A DNA stretch of 64,000 nucleotides from the NCBI GenBank assembly GCA_000648925.1, contig JFHF01000017.1:62001-126000 (forward strand). The letters run 5' to 3'. The position numbers were made by a program, and so were the translations under genes. The notes below the pieces were generated by a model. It saw only the letters and a program-made list of their open reading frames with translations, did not search any database and was not told where the DNA came from. This stretch comes from Caballeronia jiangsuensis. Lineage in GTDB: Bacteria > Pseudomonadota > Gammaproteobacteria > Burkholderiales > Burkholderiaceae. This document shows positions 55,654-64,000 of the stretch, one piece after another (the first letter of the stretch is position 1; every line of letters begins with the position of its first letter).

Positions 55654-56667
55654 ATGAAAATCTGCGTGTACGGCGCCGGCGCGATCGGCGGATATATGGG
55701 TGCGCAACTGGCGCGCGCCGGAGCGGAAGTCAGTTTCGTCGCGCGCGGGCCGCATCTCGCGGCCATGCAGGCGAACGGCGTGAAGCTGCGTATCGATGGT
55801 CAGGAGCACGTCGTCAAGGTGCGCTGCACGAACAATCCCGCCGAACTCGGTCCGCAGGATTACGTGATCATCGCGCTCAAGGCGCATTCGATCCCCGGCG
55901 TCGTCGATCTGATTCCGCCGCTGCTCGGCCCGGAGACGGCGATCGTCACGGCCGTCAACGGTCTGCCGTACTGGTACTTCTACAAGCACGGCGGCGAGCT
56001 CGAAGGCACGAAGTTGCAGAGCGTCGATCCCGGCGGCCGACAGTGGGACGTGTTCGGGCCGGAACGCGCGATCGGCTGCGTGCTGCTGCCGGCGGCGGAG
56101 ATCGCTGAGCCGGGCGTCATCGAGCATCACTACGGCAAGAAGTTTCCGATCGGCGAGCCGAGCGGCGAAATCACGCCGCGACTGCAGGCGCTGCACGACA
56201 TGATGGCCAAGGCGGACATGGAAGCGCCGATGCGCGACAACATCCGCGACGAAATCTGGCTGAAGCTCTGGGGCAACCTGTGCTTCAACCCGATCAGCGC
56301 GCTGACCGGCGCGACCCTCGACGTCCTGACGAGCGATCCCGGCACACGCGCGCTCTCGAAGGCGATGATGCTGGAAGCGAAGGCCATCGGCGACAAGATC
56401 GGCGTGAACTTCCGCGTCGACGTGGAGCGGCGCATCAACGGCGCGGGCGCGGTCGGTGCGCACAAGACGTCGATGCTGATGGACTGCGAGGCCAATCGCC
56501 CGATGGAAATCGATCCGCTGATGACCGTCGTGCAGGAAATCGGCCGTCTCGTTCACGTGGATACGCCGATGCTCGATGCGGTGCTCGCATTGATCAAGCT
56601 GCGCGAGGGCGTGAATCAGGGCACGGCGAAGCCGCTGCCGCTCCCGCAATCTCAAAAAGCCGCCTAA
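55654..56667 (+). CDS. PanE/ApbA-family reductase, oxalate-linked
   Basis: A 337-residue NADPH-dependent reductase of the ketopantoate reductase family. The dinucleotide fold is YGAGAIGGYMGAQLAR (residues 6-21). The catalytic Lys lies in EIWLKLWGN (near 202), with the substrate Asn/Ser part in CFNPISALTG. Family members reduce alpha-keto acids. In Methylobacterium extorquens the oxalate-cluster paralog PanE2 was shown to act as oxalyl-CoA reductase; the same role is proposed here from context. Classical panE for pantothenate would not be expected among oxalate genes. ATG at 55654 follows CAGGAGACGAACC. Confidence 0.88.
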   Translation: MKICVYGAGAIGGYMGAQLARAGAEVSFVARGPHLAAMQANGVKLRIDGQEHVVKVRCTNNPAELGPQDYVIIALKAHSIPGVVDLIPPLLGPETAIVTAVNGLPYWYFYKHGGELEGTKLQSVDPGGRQWDVFGPERAIGCVLLPAAEIAEPGVIEHHYGKKFPIGEPSGEITPRLQALHDMMAKADMEAPMRDNIRDEIWLKLWGNLCFNPISALTGATLDVLTSDPGTRALSKAMMLEAKAIGDKIGVNFRVDVERRINGAGAVGAHKTSMLMDCEANRPMEIDPLMTVVQEIGRLVHVDTPMLDAVLALIKLREGVNQGTAKPLPLPQSQKAA

Positions 56668-56696
56668 ACTGCAGACGAAGGCACCAGCGTTGTTTC

Positions 56697-56706
56697 TGAT
56701 ATACAA
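56697..56706 (-). promoter_or_regulatory. GntR operator candidate, gntR unit
   Basis: TGATATACAA on the plus strand, i.e. TTGTATATCA on the minus strand, in the context TTTCTGATATACAAGATG. It lies 75-85 bases upstream of the small membrane protein gene that precedes gntR, and suggests autoregulation. Confidence 0.6.
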
Positions 56707-56781
56707 GATGCAAAATATGTTGATCTCTGTTGCGATGCAGCATATACTGAGGGCTCTTGAGTGATTTGACTGGAGCCTGAA

Positions 56782-57003
56782 ATGAGCATCGCCCTGTTGG
56801 TGGTTGTCGGATTCGCGCTGGTTGCCGTGGGTACGGGTGTTACGTTTATGATTGCGTCGGCGGTGCCGCAGAGCATGCTGCAGCGCGCACAGAATCACGG
56901 TCGCTTCGCCGGTCTCGCGGCGGATGACCAGAACGGCGGTTCGGGCAAGCGTGTCGACGCTCGCCGTCCGCACATGGGAAATCAAGCCATCAATGCCATC
57001 TGA
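56782..57003 (+). CDS. Small membrane protein upstream of gntR
   Basis: A 73-residue protein with one N-terminal transmembrane helix (about 4-28, ALLVVVGFALVAVGTG) and a hydrophilic Gly/Arg/Asn-rich tail. I do not recognise it. The ATG at 56782 has GGAGCC seven bases upstream, which supports translation. Its last 11 bases overlap the start of gntR, so the two may be translationally coupled. Confidence 0.55.
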   Translation: MSIALLVVVGFALVAVGTGVTFMIASAVPQSMLQRAQNHGRFAGLAADDQNGGSGKRVDARRPHMGNQAINAI

Positions 57004-57736
57004 TACTCAATCCGTAGACAGGCCGGAAGTTCGCCCCGACGTTCGTCCGTCCGGGCTCACGCTTTCGCTGGAGCCGATCAATGCCACGGTTTCGCTGCGC
57101 GATCAGGCGTACGCGAAGCTGCGGCAGGCGATCGCCGAGGCGGACATCTACCGCTCGCGGGAAGAAATCCGTCTGGACGAGAAAGAGCTGACCGAAGCGC
57201 TCGGCGTCTCGCGCACACCCATCCGCGAGGCCATGACGCTGCTGGAGCAGGAAGGCTTTCTGCGTACGGTGCCGCGCCGGGGTGTCTATATCTTGCGCAA
57301 GACCAAGCGCGAGATCGTCGAGATGATCCACATGTGGGCGGCGCTGGAAAGCATGGCGGCGCGGCTCGCGACGCAGCGCGCGACGGACGAGGAAATCGCT
57401 CATCTGCGCCACATGTTCGACAACTTCCGCGACTCGACGCCCGCCGAGCACATCGACGAATATTCGGATGCGAATATCGCGTTCCATTCCGCGATCGTGC
57501 GTCTGTCGAAGTCGGAAATCATCTTCGAGACGATCAAGAACATCTTCGTGCACGTGCGCGCGATCCGTAAGATGACGATCTCGCAGAGCGACCGGGCGTC
57601 GCGCTCGATCGTCGATCACATGCGCATCATCGAGGCTCTGGAGAAGCGGGACACCGAACTGGTCGAGCGCCTCGTGAAACAGCATTCGCTGGATCTGGCG
57701 GCGTTCGTCGAGGCGAATTGCGACTTTCTGGACTGA
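56993..57736 (+). CDS. GntR-family regulator with FCD domain
   Basis: A 247-residue regulator of the FadR/FCD subfamily. The winged helix covers about residues 25-95 (ELTEALGVSRTPIREAMTLL); the all-helical FCD domain follows, with metal-type ligands suggested by an Asp and His in SDANIAFHS and His in SIVDHMR and VKQHS. FCD regulators usually repress operons for organic acid use and release DNA on binding the acid. Its likely targets are the four TTGTATATCA sites at panE, its own unit, sucCD and frc. The effector may be oxalate, glyoxylate or an acyl-CoA. Confidence 0.9.
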   Translation: MPSDTQSVDRPEVRPDVRPSGLTLSLEPINATVSLRDQAYAKLRQAIAEADIYRSREEIRLDEKELTEALGVSRTPIREAMTLLEQEGFLRTVPRRGVYILRKTKREIVEMIHMWAALESMAARLATQRATDEEIAHLRHMFDNFRDSTPAEHIDEYSDANIAFHSAIVRLSKSEIIFETIKNIFVHVRAIRKMTISQSDRASRSIVDHMRIIEALEKRDTELVERLVKQHSLDLAAFVEANCDFLD

Positions 57737-57760
57737 AGCCGGATTGAAGTTCGAGTCATG

Positions 57761-57798
57761 AAAAAGGCTGCGTGGCGTTTGCCGCGCAGCCTTTTTTT
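57761..57798. terminator. Bidirectional terminator between gntR and sucD
   Basis: GGCTGCG-t-GGC pairs with GCC-g-CGCAGCC around a GTTT loop, with AAAAA before and TTTTTTT after. It serves gntR (plus) and sucD (minus). Confidence 0.88.
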
Positions 57799-57826
57799 GC
57801 GTTCAGGCTCGCTGAACCGGTATGGC

Positions 57827-58699
<873 letters not shown>

Positions 58700-58711
58700 G
58701 CTGGTGTCCTC

Positions 58712-59902
58712 TCAGTGAGCGACGGCGCCGACGATCTTGTCGGCGGCATCGGCGAGGTTTTCGGCGGGGATGATCGTGAGGCCGGAGGTGCGCAGGATTT
58801 CTCGGCCCGCATCGACATTCGTTCCGGCGAGGCGCACGACGAGCGGCACGCGCAGATCGACTTCGCGCGCGGCCGCGACGACGCCTTGCGCGATGACGTC
58901 GCAACGCATGATGCCGCCGAAGATGTTGACCAGAATGCCGCGCACTTTCGGGTCGCGCAGAATCAGCTTGAACGCGGTGGCGACGCGTTCCTGCGTCGCG
59001 CCGCCGCCGACATCGAGAAAGTTGGCCGGCTCGCCGCCGTATAGCTTGATGATGTCCATCGTGGCCATCGCGAGGCCGGCGCCGTTCACCATGCAGCCGA
59101 TGTTACCGTCGAGCGTCACGTAGTTCAGGCCGTGCTTCGCCGCTTCGATTTCGGCGGGATCTTCCTCGTCCACATCGCGCAGCTTTTCGATGTCGGGATG
59201 GCGATAGAGCGCGTTATCGTCGAAATTGAGCTTGGCATCGAGCGCCATCACGTCGCCGGAACCGGTCACGACGAGCGGATTCACTTCGACGATGGACGCG
59301 TCGAGATCGACGAACGCCTGATACAACGCCGTGATGAATTTCGACGCCGCGCCGACCTGCTTGCCGCTCAAGCCGAGGCCGAATGCGATCTGACGCGTGT
59401 GGAAGGGCTGAAGTCCGGTCGCCGGATCGATCGCGACCTTGAGTATTTTTTCCGGCGTGCGGTGCGCCACTTCTTCGATTTCCATGCCGCCTTCGGTCGA
59501 CGCCATGATCGTGATGCGCGACGTGGCACGATCGACCAGCATGCCGAGATACAACTCGCGCGCGATATCGCAGCCTTCCTCGATATAGAGACGCTTCACT
59601 TCCTTGCCCGCCGGCCCGGTCTGCTTCGTCACGAGCACCGATGCGAGCATCTTCTGCGCGTTCTCGCGCACCGCGTCGACGGACTTCACGACGCGCACGC
59701 CGCCTTTGCCGTCCGGATCGTTGGAAAAGCGTCCCGCGCCGCGGCCGCCGGCGTGAATCTGCGACTTCACGACCCAGACCGGTCCGCCGATCGCGCGCGC
59801 CGCGTCGGCGGCTTCCTGCGCGGAAAAGGCGACGCGGCCTTCCGGAACCGCGACGCCGTACTTCCGCAGCAGCGTCTTCGCCTGATATTCGTGGATGTTC
59901 AT
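58712..59902 (-). CDS. sucC: Succinyl-CoA ligase beta subunit (second-copy type)
   Basis: A 396-residue ATP-grasp subunit. It begins [17 protein letters not shown], has [14 protein letters not shown] (ATP lid) and the C-terminal [15 protein letters not shown]. It binds ATP and succinate and passes phosphate to SucD. Proteobacterial SucC is usually about 388 residues; the difference is small. First gene of a two-gene unit with sucD (12 bases apart). Malate-CoA ligase beta (MtkA) shares this fold and length. Confidence 0.92.
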   Translation of the reverse strand: MNIHEYQAKTLLRKYGVAVPEGRVAFSAQEAADAARAIGGPVWVVKSQIHAGGRGAGRFSNDPDGKGGVRVVKSVDAVRENAQKMLASVLVTKQTGPAGKEVKRLYIEEGCDIARELYLGMLVDRATSRITIMASTEGGMEIEEVAHRTPEKILKVAIDPATGLQPFHTRQIAFGLGLSGKQVGAASKFITALYQAFVDLDASIVEVNPLVVTGSGDVMALDAKLNFDDNALYRHPDIEKLRDVDEEDPAEIEAAKHGLNYVTLDGNIGCMVNGAGLAMATMDIIKLYGGEPANFLDVGGGATQERVATAFKLILRDPKVRGILVNIFGGIMRCDVIAQGVVAAAREVDLRVPLVVRLAGTNVDAGREILRTSGLTIIPAENLADAADKIVGAVAH

Positions 59903-59971
59903 TGCGTCTCCTGATGTCCTCTAATGGGAGTAGGCGCGGCGAAAAAACGGGTCCGTCGTCGCGCTGAAATA

Positions 59972-59981
59972 CTGTATATCA
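59972..59981 (+). promoter_or_regulatory. GntR operator candidate, sucCD
   Basis: CTGTATATCA in the context AAATACTGTATATCAGATTT; CTG-TATAT-CAG is a perfect dyad with outer AAAT/ATTT arms. On the minus strand TATACA in it could serve as the -10 for sucC, 70 bases before the start codon. Confidence 0.6.
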
Positions 59982-60161
59982 GATTTCACGGCGAGCAAAA
60001 GGTTTTAGCGGGTATGGTGGAGTGACGCAAGTAATGGAAGAAACTTCGGAAGAATACGGTAGTTGCTGCGACGCAATATCGATGATGGCGAAAGCACCAT
60101 CGGTAAAGCCTTTCAGACAATCGTGCAGTGCATCACAGGGTTTGTTCCGACCGAACTACAG

Positions 60162-60189
60162 TTGACTAATATTGTGTCTGGAATATTGT
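60162..60189 (+). promoter_or_regulatory. Predicted sigma-70 promoter of frc
   Basis: TTGACT (60162-60167), 16-bp spacer, TATTGT (60184-60189). The GntR operator overlaps the -10, the same geometry as at panE. Confidence 0.55.
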
Positions 60190-60195
60190 ATATCA
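60186..60195 (+). promoter_or_regulatory. GntR operator candidate, frc
   Basis: TTGTATATCA in the context ATATTGTATATCACGAG, 122-131 bases upstream of frc. A partial copy, ATATTGTGTCTGG, lies directly before it (60169-60181). Confidence 0.65.
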
Positions 60196-60316
60196 CGAGA
60201 GCCGAGATGCTCGGCAGCTGCCGCGAAGATGCGCGCAAGGCTGGCACGATGGCGCAAAGGATGTACAAATGAATCTGAATCCATAAACGTCGAACTAAAG
60301 AATTGGGAGACAAGCC

Positions 60317-61579
60317 ATGACGGTGAACAACTCTGGCAAGGCGCTGGACGGCGTGCGCATCCTGGATTTCACGCACGTTCAGTCGGGACCGACCTGCACG
60401 CAGCTGCTCGCGTGGTTCGGCGCGGACGTGATCAAGGTGGAACGCGCGGGCGCTGGCGACATCACGCGGGAACAACTCCGCGACATTCCCGACGCCGACA
60501 GCCTCTACTTCACGATGCTCAACCACAACAAGCGCTCGATCACCATCGACACCAAGAATCCCGAAGGGAAGAAGGTGCTCGAGACGCTCGTGAAGCAGTG
60601 CGACGTGCTCGTCGAGAACTTCGCGCCGGGCGCGCTCGATCGCATGGGCTTTACGTGGGAGCGCATCCAGGAGTTGAATCCGCGGATGATCGTCGCGTCG
60701 GTGAAAGGCTTCGGCCCCGGACCCTATGAGGACTGCAAGGTCTACGAAAACGTCGCGCAATGCGCGGGCGGCGCGGCTTCGACGACCGGTTTCGACGACG
60801 GCCCGCCGGTGGTCAGCGGCGCGCAGATCGGCGATTCCGGCACGGGCCTGCATCTCGCGCTCGGCATCGTCACGGCGCTGTATCAGCGCAACACGAGCGG
60901 ACGCGGCCAGAAAGTGCTCGCCGCGATGCAGGACGGCGTGCTCAACCTCTGTCGCGTGAAGCTGCGCGATCAGCAACGGCTGGAACGCACCGGCGTGATG
61001 AAGGAATATCCGCAATACCCGAACGGCTCGTTCGGCGAAGCGGTGCCCCGCGCGGGCAATGCATCGGGCGGCGGTCAGCCCGGCTGGATTCTCAAGTGCA
61101 AGGGCTGGGAAACCGATCCGAACGCGTATATCTACTTCATCACGCAGGCGCCGGTGTGGGGTGAAATCTGCAAGGTGATCGGCAAAGAGGAGTGGATCGA
61201 CCATCCGGACTACAAGACGCCGAACGCGCGCCTGCCGCATCTGAAGGACATCTTTGCGGAGATCGAGCGCTGGACGATGTCGAAGACCAAGTTCCAGGCG
61301 ATGGAAATCCTCAACAAGCACGACATTCCGTGCGGCCCGATTCTCTCGATGAAGGAAATCGCCGAAGAGCCGTCGCTGCGCAAGACCGGGACGGTGGTCG
61401 AAGTCGATCATCCGGTGCGCGGCAAATATCTCACGGTCGGCAATCCGATCAAACTGTCCGACAGCCCGACCGAAGTCGTGCGCTCGCCTTTGCTCGGCGA
61501 GCATACGGACGAAGTCATGGCCGAACTCGGCTACACGCCCGATCAGGTCGCCACACTGAAGAGTCTCGGCGCGATCTAG
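60317..61579 (+). CDS. frc: Formyl-CoA:oxalate CoA-transferase (YfdW type)
   Basis: A 420-residue family III CoA-transferase that turns oxalate into oxalyl-CoA. The N terminus has [17 protein letters not shown]; the catalytic Asp is D173 in [11 protein letters not shown]; the glycine loop is SGGGQPGW from residue 250. It lacks the insertion seen in the Oxalobacter enzyme and resembles E. coli YfdW. The first Gly of the tetraglycine loop is Ser250 here. Donor may be formyl-CoA or, given the adjacent sucCD, succinyl-CoA. No oxalyl-CoA decarboxylase (oxc) follows. ATG at 60317 with GGGAGACAAGCC. Confidence 0.93.
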   Translation: MTVNNSGKALDGVRILDFTHVQSGPTCTQLLAWFGADVIKVERAGAGDITREQLRDIPDADSLYFTMLNHNKRSITIDTKNPEGKKVLETLVKQCDVLVENFAPGALDRMGFTWERIQELNPRMIVASVKGFGPGPYEDCKVYENVAQCAGGAASTTGFDDGPPVVSGAQIGDSGTGLHLALGIVTALYQRNTSGRGQKVLAAMQDGVLNLCRVKLRDQQRLERTGVMKEYPQYPNGSFGEAVPRAGNASGGGQPGWILKCKGWETDPNAYIYFITQAPVWGEICKVIGKEEWIDHPDYKTPNARLPHLKDIFAEIERWTMSKTKFQAMEILNKHDIPCGPILSMKEIAEEPSLRKTGTVVEVDHPVRGKYLTVGNPIKLSDSPTEVVRSPLLGEHTDEVMAELGYTPDQVATLKSLGAI

Positions 61580-61607
61580 ACGCCTCTCACGCACTTGTTT
61601 TGCCTCC

Positions 61608-61632
61608 CGCCGCCTTCGAAAAGAAGGCGGCG
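61608..61632. repeat. Hairpin after frc
   Basis: CGCCGCCTTC and GAAGGCGGCG form a 10-bp stem with a GAAAA loop, 29 bases after frc. No T-run on the plus strand; a possible Rho-assisted end of the frc transcript. Confidence 0.5.
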
Positions 61633-61758
61633 CGGACCCGGCACGTCCCTGGAAACCGGAGACGCGCGACGTGAACAGCACGGTTGTCCTGTAACGAAGT
61701 GAAGCAGCCGGCCCATGCACGGAATTGCCCGTCATGGTGCTCGGTGCGAAGTACACGT

Positions 61759-61838
61759 GGGCCCGCGGCGCGGGCCTGATCCGATGTAAGGAGGAGGGGA
61801 CGAGAGCGCGGGCCATGTACGCCCGCGCTCCTTTTCTC
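61759..61838 (+). promoter_or_regulatory. Structured leader of the FAH-family gene
   Basis: Two copies of GCGCGGGC (61768-61775 and 61806-61813) precede one GCCCGCGC (61821-61828). The second copy forms a perfect 10-bp hairpin (GAGCGCGGGC/GCCCGCGCTC) followed by CTTTTCTC, only 13 bases before the start codon. The first copy forms its own small hairpin with GGCCCG or can compete for the same 3' strand. The arrangement looks like an attenuator. It may be chance in GC-rich DNA. Confidence 0.4.
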
Positions 61839-61850
61839 AGGGAGACAGAC

Positions 61851-62639
61851 TTGACACACTGGATTCGTTTTCGCGATGCCGGCGGCAGCATCGGCTTCGG
61901 TACGCTCGATCAGCACTCGGGCCGCGTCGTGCAGCACGAAGGCGCGATGTTCGACCGCCCGCGCCCGACCGACATTTCCTTCGCCGCCGACGATCTCACG
62001 CTGCTCGCGCCGTGCCAGCCGAGCAAGGTCATCGCGCTGTGGAACAACTACTACGCGCTGTCGCAGAAGCTCGACAAGGCGCCGCCGCAGCATCCGCTCT
62101 TTCTGATCAAGCCGCCGATGTCGGTGATCGGGCCGAACGAGTCGATCCGCCGGCCGAAGAGTTATCAAGGCAAGATCGCGTACGAGGGCGAACTGGGCAT
62201 CGTGATCGGCAAGACGGTGAGCGGGGCGTCGGTCGAGGAAGCGGAGGAGGCGATCTTCGGCTATACGTGCGTGAACGATGTCACCGCGATCGAGTTGCTT
62301 CAGCAAGATCCCAACTTCGCGCAGTGGTGCCGCTCGAAGGGCTTCGACACGTTCACGTGCCTCGGACCCGCGATCGTCACGCCGGGCAACGGCTTCGACT
62401 GGCGCACGGCGAACGTCGTCACGACGCTCGAAGGCGTCGAGCGTCAGAACTATCCGCTCGACGACATGATCTTCTCGCCCGCCGAACAGGTGAGCATGCT
62501 GTCGCAGGACATGACGCTCGTGCCCGGCGATGTGATCGCGTGCGGCACGTCGATCGGCGTCGGTTCGATCAAGGACGGCGCGCGCGTAGATGTGTCGATC
62601 GCGGGTATCGGCACGCTGTCGAACGTGCTGGCCGTCTGA
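61851..62639 (+). CDS. FAH-family hydrolase/hydratase
   Basis: A 262-residue protein of the fumarylacetoacetate hydrolase superfamily. The metal ligands are the Glu pair in YEGELGIVIG and the Asp in CVNDVTA. Such enzymes cleave or decarboxylate beta-diketo or oxo-acids (acylpyruvases, oxaloacetate decarboxylases, hydratases). The start is TTG at 61851 with GGGAGA six bases upstream; an in-frame ATG at 61815 lies inside the leader hairpin. Its role beside the oxalate genes is unclear; an oxo-acid substrate is plausible. Confidence 0.87.
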   Translation: MTHWIRFRDAGGSIGFGTLDQHSGRVVQHEGAMFDRPRPTDISFAADDLTLLAPCQPSKVIALWNNYYALSQKLDKAPPQHPLFLIKPPMSVIGPNESIRRPKSYQGKIAYEGELGIVIGKTVSGASVEEAEEAIFGYTCVNDVTAIELLQQDPNFAQWCRSKGFDTFTCLGPAIVTPGNGFDWRTANVVTTLEGVERQNYPLDDMIFSPAEQVSMLSQDMTLVPGDVIACGTSIGVGSIKDGARVDVSIAGIGTLSNVLAV

Positions 62640-62650
62640 AGGAGCGACGC

Positions 62651-63358
62651 ATGTCCGATGCTCTGGCCGGCGCGCTCTGCGTGCTCGCGGCGTTGTCGGC
62701 GGGTTCGTCGATGCGGGCAGGCGCGGCGCGTGCCCATGCGCGTGCGTTGGCGGCCGCCGGCGCGGTGATCGTCGTCGCGGCTTGCGCGAGCGGCGGGCCT
62801 GCCGCCATGGCGACGCTGGCCGCCGCGCTCCTGCTCGCCGGTGTCGCGGGATTCGCCGGATATCGATTCGGCGGGAGCGCTTCGATCGCTTCGGGTGCAT
62901 CGACGCACGCGTCGCTCACCACGATCGCGTTCGTCGCATGGGTGCTGCCGGGCGCGAGCGGCGCGTATGCGGTTCTCGCAGGCGGCGCGATGGCGGCGCT
63001 GGCGTATCTCGTCTGCGCGCGGGCGAATCGCGAAAGCATGTCCTTGCAGCCACTGCATCTCGTTTGCGCGGGTGCGTGCGCGGCGCTCGCCTATGTGCTC
63101 GGCGCTCAACCCGGCGCGCACGCCGTGGTGCTGGTCGTTGCGATGGTCGCGCTGATCGGCGCGCATTTGTCGCTCGCGATGGGCGGTGCTGCGGGCGCGC
63201 CGGCCGCGAGCGCCTTGAGCGCGGCAGCGTCGTGCGGGCTTGCCGTCGCGGCGGCGCTCGGCGGCGCGCATGGCGCGCTCCTGGTGGCGGCCGTCGCGAT
63301 CGCCATCGGTTGCGCGCGGTCCGCGGCGCTCGCCGGCGTCGCGCACGAGGCGAAATAA
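62651..63358 (+). CDS. Polytopic membrane protein, unknown
   Basis: A 235-residue Ala/Gly/Val-rich protein with about eight predicted helices and hardly any loops. I do not recognise it with confidence. Parts resemble the membrane domain of the transhydrogenase beta subunit PntB: the first helix pair with an RAGAARAHARAL loop, and the GAMAALAYLVCARANRES segment. There is no NADP domain. It starts 11 bases after the FAH gene (GGAG before ATG 62651), so the two are probably cotranscribed. Confidence 0.65.
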   Translation: MSDALAGALCVLAALSAGSSMRAGAARAHARALAAAGAVIVVAACASGGPAAMATLAAALLLAGVAGFAGYRFGGSASIASGASTHASLTTIAFVAWVLPGASGAYAVLAGGAMAALAYLVCARANRESMSLQPLHLVCAGACAALAYVLGAQPGAHAVVLVVAMVALIGAHLSLAMGGAAGAPAASALSAAASCGLAVAAALGGAHGALLVAAVAIAIGCARSAALAGVAHEAK

Positions 63359-63366
63359 ACGAAGAA

Positions 63367-63397
63367 GCCGGCGTGGTTTCCCACGCCGGCCTCGTTT
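63367..63397. terminator. Bidirectional terminator
   Basis: GCCGGCGTGG and CCACGCCGGC form a 10-bp stem with a TTTC loop, followed by CTCGTTT. It lies between converging genes. Confidence 0.75.
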
Positions 63398-63427
63398 CCA
63401 TGCGTCATGCGCACTGCCAGTCGCGCA

Positions 63428-63682
63428 TCAGCGATCGCGGTTCCACAACGCGCCGAGCACGAAGCCGACCGCCGCGGCGATCAGCACGCCCTGAATCGGC
63501 TGATTCGCAACCGCCAGGCGCACGTTGTCGACGGTCTGCCCGTAGCTCTGCTGCAAATTGCCATAGGCCTGCCGCACTTTGCCTTCGGCTTGCGTCGCTT
63601 CATCGCCGGTCAATGCGCCGACCGCGTCCTGTACCTTGCCGACGACTTTTTGTGCCGCGCCTTCCACTTGATCCTGCACCAT
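63428..63682 (-). CDS. CsbD-family stress protein
   Basis: An 84-residue protein with the CsbD-like repeats VEGAAQKVVGKVQDAVGALTGDE-type (residues 6-28) and a C-terminal hydrophobic segment (about 65-80) ending NRDR. CsbD proteins are general stress proteins; the membrane tail makes this the longer variant related to YqjD/ElaB. ATG at 63682 follows AAAGGAGG, a very strong ribosome site, so high expression is expected. Confidence 0.9.
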   Translation of the reverse strand: MVQDQVEGAAQKVVGKVQDAVGALTGDEATQAEGKVRQAYGNLQQSYGQTVDNVRLAVANQPIQGVLIAAAVGFVLGALWNRDR

Positions 63683-63768
63683 GGTGCCTCCTTTCGGGTT
63701 GAGCGGTTTCTCGTAACTCCGGAATCGCCGGAACGCACCTCTACAGCACGCCGCGTGCCTAAGTCCGC

Positions 63769-64000
63769 TCAGGCCGGACCGATAAGGCTTCTGACGCTGT
63801 CGACCAGATCATCGATGGACAGCGGTTTGCGGTGAAACTGCGCGTGCGGATGCTCGAGCGCCGGCGCATTGGCCGCCGCGCTCATGAGGATCACCGGCAC
63901 GCCCGCGAGCCCGTCGCTCGCGGCCAGTTGCCGGATCAGCTCGACGCCGTCCATGTGCGGCATCATCCAGTCGGTAATGACGAGCGCGGGCGGATTCGCG
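63769..64000 (-). CDS. Response regulator receiver domain, C-terminal part (partial)
   Basis: The 3' end of a CheY-like receiver gene; the 5' end is outside the window. The frame is open to the last base and reads LVITDWMMPHMDG, with the phosphorylated Asp in the ITDWMMP motif, then PVILMSA (Ser/Thr switch) and the conserved Lys in HRKPLS. It ends right after the receiver fold, so no output domain follows on this side; a single-domain regulator or a receiver at the C terminus of a hybrid kinase is likely. Confidence 0.88.
   Translation of the reverse strand, partial: ANPPALVITDWMMPHMDGVELIRQLAASDGLAGVPVILMSAAANAPALEHPHAQFHRKPLSIDDLVDSVRSLIGPA

Larger units (their letters stand above)
59903..60316. 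other. Divergent promoter region, sucCD / frc
   Basis: 414 bases between the two start codons, with a GntR operator for each side (59972-59981 and 60186-60195), a predicted frc promoter and no supported gene. A 69-residue plus-strand frame covers the promoter and has no ribosome site. Confidence 0.65.

Noticed and set aside
60063..60272. 69-residue plus-strand frame between sucC and frc
   Set aside because: It overlaps the predicted frc promoter and operator and lacks a ribosome site.

Overview
This is a high-GC, gene-dense stretch of a betaproteobacterial chromosome, almost certainly from the Burkholderiaceae (Paraburkholderia/Caballeronia-like). The evidence is the protein sequences and gene neighbourhoods: Dxs, IspA and XseB in a row, a yqeY-dnaG-rpoD block, an acidic-insert RpoD, trimeric porins of the Burkholderia type and many LysR regulators. 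No prophage, insertion sequence, CRISPR array or replication origin was seen.

Layout. 1-10 kb is housekeeping: the 3' end of polA, a type II NADH dehydrogenase, a dienelactone hydrolase-like protein, a mercaptopyruvate sulfurtransferase, a Rieske oxygenase, then xseB-ispA-dxs (isoprenoid precursors) and folE2. 10-13 kb holds a LysR/MFS/GST group. 13-20.6 kb holds tsaD, a BaiN-like flavoprotein, a candidate small RNA, yqeY, dnaG, rpoD and a tRNA with anticodon CAT. 20.7-26.9 kb has an M23 peptidase, a small unknown protein, a three-gene efflux operon (DUF3302, HlyD, NodT-type outer-membrane factor) and a divergent LysR gene.

27-36.6 kb is an accessory catabolic cluster on the + strand: an SsuD/LLM flavin monooxygenase, a flavin reductase fused to a MarR-like domain, an MFS carrier, an aldehyde dehydrogenase with one frameshift, an acyl-CoA synthetase, a GFA-family zinc protein, RibB and a porin. 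The likely logic is uptake, FMNH2-dependent oxygenation, aldehyde to acid, acid to acyl-CoA, with RibB supporting flavin supply. The substrate is unknown.

36.6-47.3 kb is one long minus-strand array, napEDABC followed by ccmABCDEFGHI. It encodes periplasmic nitrate reductase and the complete System I cytochrome c maturation machinery, with most junctions overlapping by 4 nt (ATGA).

47.6-51.7 kb holds small unknown proteins, a PhnA-like zinc-ribbon protein, a lipoprotein and an intact aldehyde dehydrogenase. 51.7-63.4 kb is an oxalate module: LysR, oxlT (oxalate/formate antiporter), LysR, a PanE-family reductase, a small membrane protein, a GntR/FCD regulator, sucCD (minus strand), frc (formyl-CoA:oxalate CoA-transferase, YfdW type), an FAH-family hydrolase and a membrane protein. 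Four near-identical copies of TTGTATATCA lie upstream of panE, the gntR unit, sucCD and frc, and at panE and frc they overlap the predicted -10. This looks like one GntR regulon. No oxalyl-CoA decarboxylase is in the window, so the set fits activation of oxalate to oxalyl-CoA and reduction to glyoxylate, with SucCD possibly recycling the CoA donor. The window ends with a CsbD-like protein and the 3' end of a response-regulator gene.
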